NCBI GenBank assembly: GCA_030770545.1
Contig: CM061109.1
Coordinates: forward strand, 992,001 to 1,056,000
Source of the DNA: Macropodus opercularis
Lineage: Eukaryota; Chordata; Actinopteri; Anabantiformes; Osphronemidae
Direction of reading: 5' to 3'
DNA length: 64,000 bases
Positions within the stretch are counted from its first letter, which is position 1. Every line of letters starts with the position of its first letter. The notes beneath the pieces were generated by a model, which searched no databases, was not told the DNA's origin, and saw only the letters and a program-made list of their open reading frames with translations. Positions 48,701-60,829 of this stretch are shown here, in pieces. The position numbers and the translations under genes are program-made.

Positions 48701-51700
48701 TGAGTTGAGTTTCTAATATGTGACTCTTATCATTTGAAACTTTTGTCATTGGTTGTGATATCGCTGTTGTTCTTAGACAGGTTGCTTTTTGCAAATTGTA
48801 AATCCAGTAAACCTGCTGTTAAACTTTAAAGAGAAAGTGCTGGACACTGCACCTGTAGGTTCATTGTTTCTGACAACCCAGTGTCCCTGACATTCAGAGC
48901 CAACCCTCATTGAAGACGACGAGGACAAAGAAGAGCCGACTCCTCTCTTGGTCCCTAAACCACCTGCTGTTCCAGCTGCACAGTCTGCCATTGACCTCAC
49001 AGCAGAGTTCCTGCACCCACTGCTCACTCCTGAGAACGTAGCTAACCTGGTAAGCAGAAGCACGCTGCTCATTTCCTCTTTCTCCAAACTAAACTGATGT
49101 TACAGCTAATATCCATGAGTGGTTTGTTTAGGTCCTCATCAGCATGGTGTATCTGCCTGATGTCATGCCAGCATCCTTCCAGGCCACGTACACACCTGTT
49201 GAGTCAGCAGGCACTGACGCTCAAATTAAACACCTGGCCAGGCTGATGGCCACGCAGATGACTGCAGCTGGGATCGGTCCAGGTTGGTAAAAAACACATG
49301 CATCATGATGGGACCAAGGAAGAAGTAATACAAAAAAGCTGGAATGGTAAATGCTTGACTTGAAATATTATTAACTATAATTACTATGTCTAAGGACTTG
49401 AACAATGCAAAGCCAGAGAGGACGATGCAGGCAAAGAAGAAGAAAATGAGGACTCCAGTGCCAAAGACCTGCTCATCAAACGCAAAGTTCCAGCCGTGAT
49501 GCTGGGCCAAGCGATCTCGGTGGTTGGCGGTTACCCAGAAAAAGCTCCCAGCCCTGAGACTCCCATAGCGAAGAGGCTTCCTGAACCCATCCTTCCCACT
49601 GCACAAACCAAGTGAGTTATGGTACCATCACATAGAGGCAGCAGAATTCTTGCCATTTCCTTTTGTGGAAATTCAATTCTGAATTTTTTCGTTGTTTATA
49701 GAATTTCTGGGGCAAGTGGAAGAAAAAAAGTGTTTCGGTTATCAGATGTTGTCCAGTCTTTGTCAGACTCTCAGATTGAGACGTTAACATCTAAAGCAGT
49801 CAAACGCATCCTGCATTCAGAGAGAGCGATCGCTCAAAGTGGCATGTCTCATGTAAGTAATCAACCCATGACAACAAGCTCTTGATGTTTTTGTTAATTA
49901 CACAAAAGAAGCATCTCTTTCATAAGTCAATTAATCTGCACTAAATCTGTGGGGCAGGTTCGAGTCAAGCTCCTGTCCAGGCTGGTGACACAGTTTGAAG
50001 GGATGATGAAAGATGATGTGCTGGAATTTATTCTGGAGGACATCAGGACCAGAAGCGACCTGGCCTTTTCTCTTCTGTACCAAGAGTACAACACCTACCT
50101 CAGCCAGCTGCCCACCGGGCTGCTGGACAGTTACGACCACTGTCTTTTCACCCTGCTGTCTGGTCTGCAGGAGAAACCTGAACAGAGAGACGGGTGAGGA
50201 AAGCGTCACCTTGCCCTGTTTGCCTGCTTCTCTAATGTCTTTCTTGTACAAACACGAGGAATAAAGATGTTTTTTGATTAATGACTTTGAATAACAAAAC
50301 AATATAACTAAAGTGTAAATTGAATCACTATCTGTCTTCATATGTGTCATGTATTAAGGCTTTTTACCAAACTGGTACTTGAGGCTCCCATCATAACCGA
50401 ATCAGCGTTGGACGTAATTCGACGTTACTGCGAAGACGAGGTGAGTGCTTTGACATAAAGCCAGCTTGTTATAGAGCGGATTTCCTACACATCCACTCAG
50501 CTGTAGATTGTGTCCTTTGTTTCAGTCTCGCGTGTATCTGGGCATGACGACTCTGAAGGAGCTCATTGTTAAACGGCCCTCAAGGCAGTTCCAGTACCTG
50601 CATGTACTTCTGGATCTCAGCTCGCATGAGAAAGAGAAGGTGACTCTCACACCTTTACACGTTGTTGAGTTGCGTTGTGCGCTTTTGTCTAGTCGTCATA
50701 TTTTTCATTGAATTGTATTTCCAGGTACGGACCACTGCTCTGGCTTTTCTGAAGCGTATGTATGAGAGAGACCAGCTCAGAGACTACATTGAAAAGTTTG
50801 CACTGAACTACATGCAGCTTCTGGTCCACCCCAACCCTCCATCTCTGCTATTTGGAGCTGACAAAGATACGGGTTAGCATCTCTATTCTACGTACTCCAC
50901 TACGTTACACCTCTTCCGACTGCATCTCTGTAACGCCCTGACTAATTTCAATGAGGACATTGTTAGTTTAAGGGCCTCTTGGTGCTCTTTCACTGTTTTA
51001 TATTAAGAACCAAACAAAGAATGAAGGCAATCACATCTGTATACTGCTGGTTTGTAAGTAGTTGGTGCTGTTTAAGATCCAGCCTAGTGCCCTTACATCA
51101 TTAATGTGAAGTTCATGACCTTCATTCAGTGCGTTGATGGATAACAGCTGAATAATATACTGAAGTCAGTATATTAGTAAAAATATTTATTTAACTACAT
51201 GTTGTCCTGACTGACATAGTTCTCATAGTAAACATTTCCCCAGGCTGTCAAAGGAATCAGTAGCAGTTGTCCCTGTTCCTCCATGATGTGTGTTTGTTGA
51301 GCAGAAGTGGCTGCCCCCTGGACTGAGGAGACGGTTAGACAGTGTCTGTTCCTCTACCTGTCCCTGCTGCCGCTCAATCACCGGCTGGTCCACGAGCTTG
51401 CGTCTGTCTACACTGAGGCCATCGCTGACATAAAGCGCAGCGTGCTTCGAGCAATAGAGCAGCCTGTAAGTCGCTTCTGTGGAGAACACTGAGTGTTGTT
51501 TTTGTGAAATGGCCGAGTTTGTGATCCTACCAAGCGTGTTTAAAGCTACATCTATGATGTATTGAAATTCACACTCTGATTACACTAAACTATTGTGCAG
51601 AGCTGGTAAAAACACAATAAACCACACAACACCAGCTTCTGTTGGTTTAAGGAATGTGTTCGTCTGGTCGCCATCGGCTGTGTTTGACTGTGTTGTCAGC

Positions 51701-54217
51701 TGAGGACAAAGTCTGGACTATTGAACTTTGTGCATTTCTTTGTGTGTTTTTAACCGGTTCAACTAAAAGTGAACCTGAATGAGAACAAACGGTGCACAAT
51801 GCCTTTTCCTTTTGCCTTTCGAACCAAAGAAACCTGAAGTCTAGTAAACACAGCCAAGGCTGTCAAACATTTAGGACCATTTAATTCCCTATATTCTGAA
51901 CGTCATAGTTTGCTGTGTTCACAAAAGGTAATTAGCACATGTATGTTTTCAGCTGGGTTTTTGAAAACACTGTTTGTTTGTGCTTCCCATGTATTGCTGT
52001 AGATCCGTGGAATGGGGATGAACTCTCCTGAGCTGCTGCTGCTGGTTGAAAACTGTCCAAAGGGAGCAGAAACCTTAGTCACTCGCTGTCTGCACATTTT
52101 AACAGACAAAGGTAAACTGTCAGTGGAATAAAGCGTAGAAGTCAATCAGCACAAAACATTAAGATACAGGCACAACTCTTCATCGCCACCTTCTCGTCTG
52201 TTCAGTACCTCCGTCTCCAGAGTTGGTGGAGAGAGTGCGAGACCTTTACCACAAACGCGTGCCAGATGTTCGCTTCTTAATCCCCGTCATCAACGGGCTT
52301 GAAAAGGTAATGTTTAGAAACTCATCCCTAGTCTAGGAAAGTATATGAGCTATTTATTGGCTGATGATTTTTGATAACAAAGAATTGATATGATTTTGGT
52401 CCACAGCATGAAGTGATCCAGGCCCTCCCCAAGCTCATCAAACTCAACCCAATAGTCGTGAAGGAGGTGTTTAATCGCCTGCTGGGAACCCAGCACAGTA
52501 AGATGCTTATTTCTACCACAGCTGGACATTTAATTTCCTCCAGGGGATCAACCCTGTGCTGCAATCTGACTGCTTTGTGTTGCTTTTCAGGTGAGGGAAG
52601 TTCTTCTGTTTCCCCTCTTACACCAGGAGATCTTCTCATTGCATTACACAACATAGACTCAACCAAATGTGATATGAAGTCAATCATAAAAGGTGTGTAT
52701 TCAGCCTTTAAGCCACAAGTCTTAAAGTCAGTTTGTCAGTTAAACTGTTATCTGAGTTAGTGCATCAGTCTGTTGTTAATGAAGACTTGCTTTAATTTAT
52801 GTGCCTATAACTGTCTAAATGAAGTGATGCTAGGCACAGGCAGCCTTCCTGTAGTACTGTGATCGCTGATCCACAACATTTTGTTGCATCTGTATGGCTA
52901 ATGGCAATAAGCAAAATGTTGTCCTCGCTGCAGCTACGAACCTGTGCTTCGGGGAGAAGAACGTGTACACGTCTGAGGTGTTGGCAGTGGTAATGCAGCA
53001 GCTGATGGAGCAGAGCCCTCTCCCCATGCTGCTCATGCGCACGGTCATCCAGTCTCTCACCATGTATCCCCGACTGGGCGGCTTTGTCATGAACATTCTG
53101 TCCCGTCTCATCATGAAGCAGGTCGGCACCGAGTTCAGTGATTCTGAAGTTCAGCAGTGATAGATATATTTGCTTTACTTTTTTTGATCGGTTTTAGAAG
53201 AAATTAGTTTACAGGCAATACATAGATACTGATCACTGCTCTTTTCTTCTTCTGTAGGTTTGGAAATATCCTAAAGTGTGGGAGGGGTTTGTGAAGTGCT
53301 GCCAGAGGACAAAGCCTCAGTCTTACAGCGTGCTCCTACAGCTGCCCCCAGCCCAGCTGACAAGTGTTTTTGAACGCTGCCCAGAAATGAGAGAGCCTCT
53401 GCTACATCATGTTCACTCGTTCACCCCTCATCAGGTAACAGATGTTTTTATTTCAACCTCTTTTACGCTTCGATACTATATTTTGCCTCTGTGACATCTG
53501 TGATTAACCCAGAATGCCAACTGGCTGGTATGCGTGGTCATATTTCCTCAATTTCTGTCTTTGTAACAGCAAGCTCACATACCTGCTTCCATCATGGCAG
53601 TGCTGGAAGCACATAAAAAGCTGGAGCCAAAACCCGTAGAGCCTGTCATGGAGAAGGAGGTAATGGATGTCACACACACTTGAGTGTCACTTGTCCCTGT
53701 TAATTGCTAGTATACTTCAGTCTTCTCTCTCTTTTACCCTACAGATTGAGCCTGTTGCTACTCCCCCTGCCTCATTTATAAAAGACACTCCCACTGCAGC
53801 AGTAACGGAGTCAGAGACACAAGTCCAGCAAGACCCAGCCGTCATTAATGATGAAGAACCAATGGAGCAAGAAGAGGCAGAGCCTGTCATACAGGAGGAA
53901 AGTGTTGACACTGTTCCCCAGGTAACATGAACTTTAATCACAGGTTGATTATTATTGTCTTTCCTTTGTGTGCACGGCAATCAATGGGAAACTGTATCTA
54001 TCTATATAAGCTGCAGCAAGGTTTAACAATGAATCCTGTAAAATAACAGCTGGAGGTGGCAAGAACAAGTGACACACCATCACCTCAGCCAGAACAAGCT
54101 GAGGAACCAATGGAGTCATCTCAGCCTGAGCCTTCAGACCTACAGGAGCTGGAAAAAGACGCCGATGCTGACAACACTGCACCTGATGCCGGAAGCGGCA
54201 GCGACGATGTAGAGTGA
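45772..54217 (+). CDS. sympk: symplekin, scaffold of mRNA 3'-end processing
   Basis: I trace 26 coding exons that all join in phase, from ATG 45772 ([14 protein letters not shown]) to TGA 54215-54217. They give 1,221 residues; human has 1,274. The N-terminal third is the HEAT-repeat symplekin/Pta1 domain that binds SSU72. It is followed by a basic NLS-like run (PRKRPRHEQ...KKVKM, about residues 330-350) and a middle region. The C-terminal symplekin domain includes [51 protein letters not shown] and [18 protein letters not shown]. The last 150 residues or so are Glu/Pro-rich and poorly conserved, as in mammals. Symplekin holds CPSF/CstF and histone pre-mRNA cleavage factors together in the nucleus. 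The intron at 47614-47721 uses a GC donor. The exon ending at 53121 has a weak GTCGGC donor. Confidence 0.97.
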
Positions 54218-54910
54218 CTGATGTCAGGTCACATGCATACAAAATACATGTACATTGCTCTTAGCTGAAAAGCTTGTGTTCTTTACTTCATTTTATGTCA
54301 GCGTTAAATTTTTGTAGAAAAATATTTGAGAAGAAAATAAATTTTTGTATGAACGCATTGCATATGCATTCATGCCTTGACGATTTGGCTAATAAATGAG
54401 CAGACCTCTGGATTACTGTCTGGTTCTTCACGTGTCCTTCGGTTCCTGAATACATTCATTTCATTTCTAACAGTTTTGAAATATTAGTCTGCACGGTTTT
54501 TAAAATGCCTTAAAAATGTGATGCTTCACAGAAACGTGCTGTAAAATGGTTTGTGAAGAGCTTAACAGGCTGAATATCTGGACGAGTGAGTGTCAGGTTT
54601 GCAGTGTGGAAAGCAGAGAAGTGTAGTAATTAACAGGAATATTGTGATGCCTTCACAGAACTAGATGATAAAATCCTCTTCTTGCCTGGACAAGGCTGAA
54701 GCTCAGCTACAACACAGGCACATCTTTCACGTTGTCGTTTGAAGTTGCGATACTTTTATTTGTAAATTCCAAGCGGAAGCGACTTTGAACCTAAGGCAAG
54801 TCTCGCGTACGAGTGACCTCGCGAGAAGACTCCAACCTTCCGACCCTTGCCTTCGCTTTCTTTAAGCAACGTCCCCGGCGCCACAGCGAACGGCCCGGTT
54901 CCGAGTGTAA
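54218..54910. other. sympk 3' UTR and intergenic gap
   Basis: Two plus-strand AATAAA signals at 54336-54341 and 54391-54396 mark the likely end of sympk. The following 500 bases become GC-rich toward 54790-54910, the probable promoter of the next gene, which is transcribed in the same direction. No other gene is visible. Confidence 0.6.
54336..54341 (+). terminator. sympk: putative polyadenylation signal of sympk
   Basis: This AATAAA is 119 nt after the sympk stop and is followed by a U-rich stretch. A second AATAAA at 54391 could serve as an alternative. Confidence 0.55.
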
Positions 54911-56712
54911 ATGAAAGCTGTTATTCTTGCCGCCGGTTACGGAACCAGGCTTCAAAGAGATGTGGCGGCCGACAGCAGCGGGATGTTCGGCCACCTGGCC
55001 GGCGTTGCCAAGCCGCTGCTGCCGGTGGGGCCGTGCGCCCTGATTTCCTACTGGGCCCGCGCCCTGAACGCCTCTGGCTCCGTGGACCGCGTCTACGTCG
55101 TCGTGAGTAGAACCGTAGTCTGGTGACGTCACTGGTAGCTGCACGTCATGGTTTTACGTAATAAGACGTTTAACGCTACCAACATTGAAGTAGGACATAA
55201 CATTAATTTGTTAATGCGTCGGTATTACTGCAGTAACAGGCTCAGCGTAAACATATAACGTGATGAAAGCGAAACGTCATTCATCTTATTGTTCTCCCGC
55301 CCAGCGTGAGGTTTTCCTCTGCTCCGAGCTGACCGTGAACGTGCCACAGCTGTAGCTCTCTTGTTTCCACAGACCAACGCGCTGTACGTCGCTGCTTTTG
55401 AAGAGTGGGCAGCGCATTTCACAAATGTCCAGGTTCTCAGTGATCAGACAAGAAGCAATGACGTAAATACGTTTGTTTTCACATGAATTTTGTTCATCGC
55501 TGTGTAACTGACATCCTTTGTGGCCCCTGAAAGCCCAGTTTCTTCTAACTGTCCTCATCCCACCAGGAGCGTCTTGGTGCTGTCGCCTGCCTGCAGCTCG
55601 CCGTAAAGCACTTTAAGATAGAAGACCATGTTGTAGTTATTGGAGGGTGTGTTTTTACCTACATTGTCAACAGTTCTAAGCAGTAACACTCCTTCCAGCT
55701 GTTAAATCCACACACTGATACGGTTCTGTCCGTCCTGAACAGTGACACCCTCTTCAGAGAAGATTTCAGCCTCAGCAAAGTTAACGAGAGCTTCTCTGAC
55801 CTCCAAACCAAGTGTGAAGACAGCTGTCTGCTGCTCTCATACCAGTGCAAAGAGGAAGGCGAGTTTTGCATGTTCGGACAAACGCATCCAACTGTGTCAC
55901 GACCGCTGAGCAGCATCACGGCAAAGCCCACTGACACACTCACAAACAATGGGATTTGCTGCTGGAGGGTCAGTCCTGGTTTTGCCTCCTGCTCACAGGT
56001 AGCTGTGTATCGTGTCTCTACAGAAACACATAAATATGGGATTCTGGAGGTAGACGGTAATCTGCGTGTCGTGTGCATGAAGGAGAAGCCGCTTCCTACA
56101 GAGACAAAGTCAAGGAGGGCAGTAAGTTCACCAAAAACATCTAGACCTGGGTGTGACACCCAACACGTTCCTCAACCCGGAGAAAACGGACGCCTGGCAT
56201 CACTGAGCGCTTTCACAGGGTTCTTGAAGTGCTTTATAAAGCATCTGTTACCTGTTCACACACCATCGTGTGTTATTTCTGTTGTTTCATTTGTTTCAGT
56301 GTCCTTGTTTCTACGTGTTTTCAAAGAAAAGTCTTCCCCTGCTGGATGACTTCTTAGAGGAAAAGAGGGTAATTTATCTAAGTCCCACATATGACATAAA
56401 AAGATGATGAAATCATATCTTTAATTTTACCACTGTACTATGTAGGAAGCTCCTATTGAAGAGAAAGATGCTCCAGGAAACTTTGTGTCTTGGCTCATTC
56501 CAAGGTAATTCAGATTTAGAGCATCGCGGGCAACTGCTCCAGATTTATGCATTTTGATATTTGTGTGTTTCTTTGGTTCCCCTTCTTACAGGAAGCCAGT
56601 CTACATTCATCAGATTTCTGGACGATTCGACGTTGGAAACTTGTCTTCCTATGCTGAATGTGACCTTTACTTCAGAGAAAAGCTTCAGGATGTCACGTCA
56701 TACATGGTTTAA
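54911..56712 (+). CDS. sugar-1-phosphate nucleotidyltransferase-like protein
   Basis: Eight exons join in phase: 54911-55102, 55373-55462, 55567-55646, 55743-55858, 56024-56121, 56300-56368, 56446-56504 and 56592-56712. They give 274 residues, the length of a bare NTP_transferase (PF00483) catalytic domain. The N-terminus has the nucleotide-binding signature LAAGYGTRL (residues 6-14) followed by KPLLPVG (34-40). VVVIGGDTLF supplies the metal-binding Asp (about 122). GRFDVGN near the C-terminus is the second typical Asp motif. No left-handed beta-helix or other extra domain follows. The family joins an NTP to a sugar-1-phosphate to make an NDP-sugar. The sugar and nucleotide cannot be told from sequence. 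It resembles bacterial RmlA-type enzymes more than animal GMPPA/B or UGP2. I recall similar uncharacterised genes in other fishes but none in human. Confidence 0.85.
55859..56023 (+). other. in-frame GC-AG intron that may be retained
   Basis: The segment is 165 nt (55 codons), has a GC donor (AAG|GCGAGT) and a good acceptor (gtgtctctacag), and contains no stop in the gene's frame. Splicing gives KEE joined to ETHKYGILEVDG, which reads as a continuous catalytic domain. Retention gives a 329-residue protein. Splicing is judged the main form. Confidence 0.55.
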
Positions 56713-56831
56713 CGGAAACAGACAAACAAATTCATTGTGACAAAGTGAAAATCGTGTAAATCAAGAACTGTGGCTGTAATTATGACAGAATCTTTAACTT
56801 CTTGTATGTAATTTTATAATGTAGTTTTTCC

Positions 56832-56837
56832 AATAAA
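56832..56837 (+). terminator. putative polyadenylation signal of the nucleotidyltransferase gene
   Basis: AATAAA lies 119 nt after the stop codon, only about 20 nt before the asnsd1 stop on the opposite strand. The cleavage site probably falls inside the last asnsd1 exon in antisense. Confidence 0.6.
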
Positions 56838-56854
56838 ATACTTGTATGAGATTT

Positions 56855-59800
56855 CTATAATCCATTCCAACCAGTGACGAGCCTCGTGCATTTGTCGGAT
56901 GCCTTTTCGTGGCTGTTCTCCATCTTTGCGATGCGGGATCCAAACTGCATGGCCCTCTTGGGCAGGACCGCTGACTGGCTGAGACCCAGATACTTGGCTG
57001 TCAGTCTCAGGAGGAGTTTCTCCCCGACACCGCGAGGCAGTGACAGATCGGCCTTGTCCCACACGGGCACAGAATTCAAGTAGCTCACCACGTCCTCATC
57101 CAAGTAGGGAAACCTGCACATACACAATGAGACGGTCTGTCAGACTAAAAGAAGTGAATGAAATGTCCTCAGTGGAGCTCACAGTACTGGGAATCACATA
57201 ACACATTCCAAACACATTGCTAATTAGACCTGTTGTTTATCATGTAGGAAATGGGTGAAACTGCTGCGTATAATGTGAGGTCATCCCTGGGATCATTAAT
57301 TAGTAATAAAGGTGTTGTATGTCCCACAACAACGCCACCAGGCGAGCGATCGGTCTAGTCAGCATGACACGGAAAAACGTGGCAGAATAACAAGGCTTTG
57401 AGGAAACGGGAGGAAATACTGTTTGTCTGACAGATACGAATAGTAAAAAAAGCATCTTCAGAGTCAAACAAGTTTCAGCATTAAGGACGCTGTGATCTCA
57501 TCTCTCCCTAAGGTTCCAGCTGTCAGGCAGTATAGTCATCATCAAATCATACAGCTGCTTATGACTGAGAATTTGTTGACACTAGAATCTGTGATAACAG
57601 GAAACTCAGTGCTGTAATTAACAAGGACTGTCCATTTTGAAGCCTTTGCATTGTGTTCGCTGGCTCAGCCTCATGACCTAATGGAAACTGAGCTATTGTT
57701 ATTGTAATTATCGACACCTGCGTCTCTGCAGCTGTGGAAACCCCATATGTCTTCTGTGAAACTGCTGACTCACAGTTACGATGTCTACTAGGACATCTGA
57801 ATAGAACAACACCACTGCACAGTAAAATGAGAGCCCACTACCGGCTTGGAATTAAAACCAAGTGACTCATCATCTTAGGTTCTTCTCAATAGTCCCAGTG
57901 CTTTTCCCTGTTTTAAACCCTTCTTAGTGATTACATCACCCAATAAACTGGAGGTATAACAAAAAAAACACGATCACTGAAACATAAAGATTGGACAAAA
58001 AAAATCTGTAGTTTGAGGTGAACACCTATTATCTGGTTACAGCAGGCCATGGTTACACCGGGAAGAAGTGAAGTGCAGTGTAAAAGCTGTGAGGGAGGCA
58101 GCCAACACTGTGTGTTTTAAATTTCATTGTGCAATGACAATATAATAAGTATCTATCTATCTATCTATCTGTTTGTTTTCCTCAAAGGTAAATTAAAAAT
58201 GGAAATTTGTAAGATAGCAGGAAACATGCAACATATTTTGATAAGAAAACGAAAGGACCTAAAAAACGTTTTGATAAATTAATACCTTGAAATTGGTATA
58301 TGAATCACACTTACCTGGCTTCTTTTCCATGATCCCCTATAATTCTATCGTCTCTGCCCAAATTCCTGGTGGAGATTCTGCCCAGCTCCATGGCTAGTTC
58401 CTGGATAAGCCCCTCGTGTCCAGATGTCTTAAATCGAACTCTGTGCCTGGAATAACCTGCTAGCTGCTCATCTGCTCCAATGCCCGTCAAGATGACCTGC
58501 AGCCATAAAGCCGCAAGACAAAAAGCAGGCTGAAGTTATTAAGTGCAATCATTTTGTTTCATCAGCTGCCAAGATAAATGTATTTGTCATTTATTGCACT
58601 GATTTCTCATCACAGCACAGCACCTCTCATATCCCAGCGTCACAGTCCGGCAAAGTCAAAAAGATAACAGAGGCAAAAGAGTTTGATTTGGGCAAAGTTT
58701 ACCTTTGCTGAAGACGTGAAGGGCCTCTGGCTGCCGTCTTCTCTGATGAAGCCCGTCCCTCTAGCTGCAAACCACACAGCGCATCCGATGCTGTCATCAA
58801 GCACAGTATCCAGTGGATGCACCAAATGACAGATGTGCTCGTGGCGCATCTTCTGCAGCTCATCTTGTGTTACGTTGATTTCAACAAAATTCCATCTTCT
58901 GTCAGGATTCAAGTCCTGTAATTCTTTAAGACCTGCTCTCCCAGTGATCCTGTCTGGAACATCAAAGAGGCAGGATGTCTGTGAACCTGACTCGTCGTCG
59001 TCTGTTGGCTTGTTTTCGTGTATTTTTTTATTTTTCTTTGCACACGCTTTCTGCTTCTTTGGCTCCTGGAGCTTAAAAGCTACATTGAGAAGGTCGATTG
59101 GTTGGTGACCGGGTATATGACGATCAGCCAAGGCAGCCAAAATCATAGAATCAATGCCTCCTGAGAAAAGTATGGCAACACTAGCATGGCCGTTATTAGG
59201 CGATGACCTGCTTTGCAACTCCAAAGGCAGCGACTGAACACGCCTCCTCACTGCCTCACTTAGAACGTCAGTGAGACGGTTCACCTCATCGTTTCGCTCT
59301 ATGCTTGCGAGGAGCTGTTCCAGATCTTTCACGGACAGATGTGAGTTTAGATGAATTTCTGAGTTATTTAAAGACTCTGGGATGGACATATTCAGCGGGC
59401 ACACAGGCGACGAGAGCACAAGTCCTGTGTCATTTATCACAGTAGTGCAGCTGTCAGGAACAGACGCTGATATAGTATCAATACAAGCAGAAATAACACA
59501 ATTTCCTGAATTAGCCCAAGGATAAACCTCAAGCTTTACTGTTCCAGACTCTGTTGCTGCCTTCAAGTCAATCCTGTATAAACCAACCGCTGGGACCTCT
59601 CGCCAAGCAGACTGTCCAGACCCAGAGGGGTGAGCTGCCACGGACGTCAGAGTCAAGACCTGCGCAACAAAGTTCCAAAGCAAACTACGCCTGCCGAAAA
59701 AGTCCCTGCCAAACCAGAGATAGTCTCCAGCCTTCTGATAGTAAACAAAGCTCCAAGGACCACGTACAGTGGAAAAGACAGAGAGGATATCTGAAGGGCT

Positions 59801-60109
59801 GTTGCAAGATGACAGCCGCTGAGAGACAACAGCAGTGTCATTTTGTTCAGGAATCACAGTCAGACCTCCAAACACCTCCCCATTCCACACCAGCACGTTT
59901 CCAGAGTCATCTCGAACTGGTTGCGGGGTCAGACGGCCTCTCATGTGGAGAACATGGGAGGAGAAGACACACTGGAAATAGGGATTTGCATTTGTAATGG
60001 TCAGGTCCTGGCTAGAGTTGGGTCCTCTCCTCTTCAAATGTTCATAGACGGTTTTGTCCAACTCAAAATGAGTTGGTGACAGACTCAAAAGACAAAGAAT
60101 GCCACACAT
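56855..60109 (-). CDS. asnsd1: ASNSD1, asparagine synthetase domain-containing protein 1
   Basis: Three coding exons on the minus strand, 60109-58703, 58496-58315 and 57113-56855, join in phases 0 and 2 to give 615 residues; human has 643. The N-terminus is a class II glutamine-amidotransferase (Ntn) domain beginning MCGI, with the nucleophilic Cys2 intact. The second half is an asparagine-synthase/PP-loop domain with the ATP motif SGGIDS (about 316-321), then LTGIGADEQLAGYSRHR and RFPYLDEDVVSYLNS. LPKRAMQFGSRIAKME, near the end, matches human ASNSD1 closely. Biochemical activity is not well established. The largest exon holds three quarters of the protein, as in other vertebrates. It is translated from an mRNA that also carries an upstream frame ending 22 nt before this ATG. 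Confidence 0.96.
57114..58314 (-). other. asnsd1: asnsd1 last intron
   Basis: This 1.2-kb intron contains a probable retroposon tail around 58060-58172 (cattgtgcaatgacaatata followed by a TATC repeat). No exon is seen. Confidence 0.7.
58147..58172. repeat. TATC tetranucleotide microsatellite
   Basis: About five tandem TATC units follow a sequence typical of fish LINE/SINE 3' ends (tttcattgtgcaatgacaat), suggesting that the repeat is a retroposon tail. Confidence 0.7.
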
Positions 60110-60131
60110 TGTTGCAGTGGAGATGGAGGTC

Positions 60132-60829
60132 CTACATGTCCTGCAGGTCCTTAGTCATGTTATCCAGGTCCTCTGGAAACAGAAACATATTACACATTCT
60201 AGCCACTTAGTTCCAAATGGATGCAACAGTCACAGCTGGTATATTTGCTTAACTCACATCAATACACTTACTTTTGCGTGAACCCAGTGTCTGGGCTCTG
60301 TCTGCTAGAAAGAATATGTTACTGTTCCTCTGCTGGACGTAGACTTTCTGAAAAAGTAAACATTTAAACAATTACACAACTACACTACTGAATGACAAAA
60401 CTACCCCCGATCACAGGAACAGACGCGACCAAGCACGTGGAGTCATAACCACATAGCCTCTTATTGTACATGTTGATTCGTATCAGCAACATCAAAGCTC
60501 TACTCACTCTGTTGGTCTTCAGACTGGAAAGCTCGTCCACCACAACCTTCTGTTCCTCGATCTGGAATTAGCAACACGAATCACTTCACCGGCTAATGAA
60601 CCTCTCAAAAACACAGGCTCCGTCGAAATACATGTGTTAACCCAATATTTTAGGCTTTTATGTCTAAATACAAGCTAATCTAACGTTAGTTATGTTTAAC
60701 TAACCAGCGTATTTACAACTGAACTGCCACCAGTTAGCCTAGTTTAGCTAACACTACCTTTTGTTTCAGTTCCTCCTTGCGCGCGGACTGTCCTTCAACG
60801 TAATCGCCATCTCTGATCTTTGCAGACAT
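60132..60829 (-). CDS. asdurf: ASDURF: asnsd1 upstream ORF, prefoldin-like PAQosome subunit
   Basis: Four exons on the minus strand, 60829-60758, 60561-60508, 60347-60272 and 60172-60132, join in phases 0, 0 and 1 to encode 80 residues (human about 96). The core KIEEQKVVVDELSSLKTNRK and QQRNSNIFFLADRA is nearly identical to human ASDURF, the twelfth subunit of the PAQosome chaperone, which is a beta-prefoldin-type coiled-coil protein. The ATG has A at -3. The stop TAG (60134-60132) lies in the same exon as the asnsd1 ATG at 60109, with 22 nt between. Both proteins therefore come from one bicistronic mRNA, asnsd1 by leaky scanning or re-initiation. The C-terminus is shorter than in human. Because each exon is tiny, automatic annotation would easily miss it. 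Confidence 0.93.
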
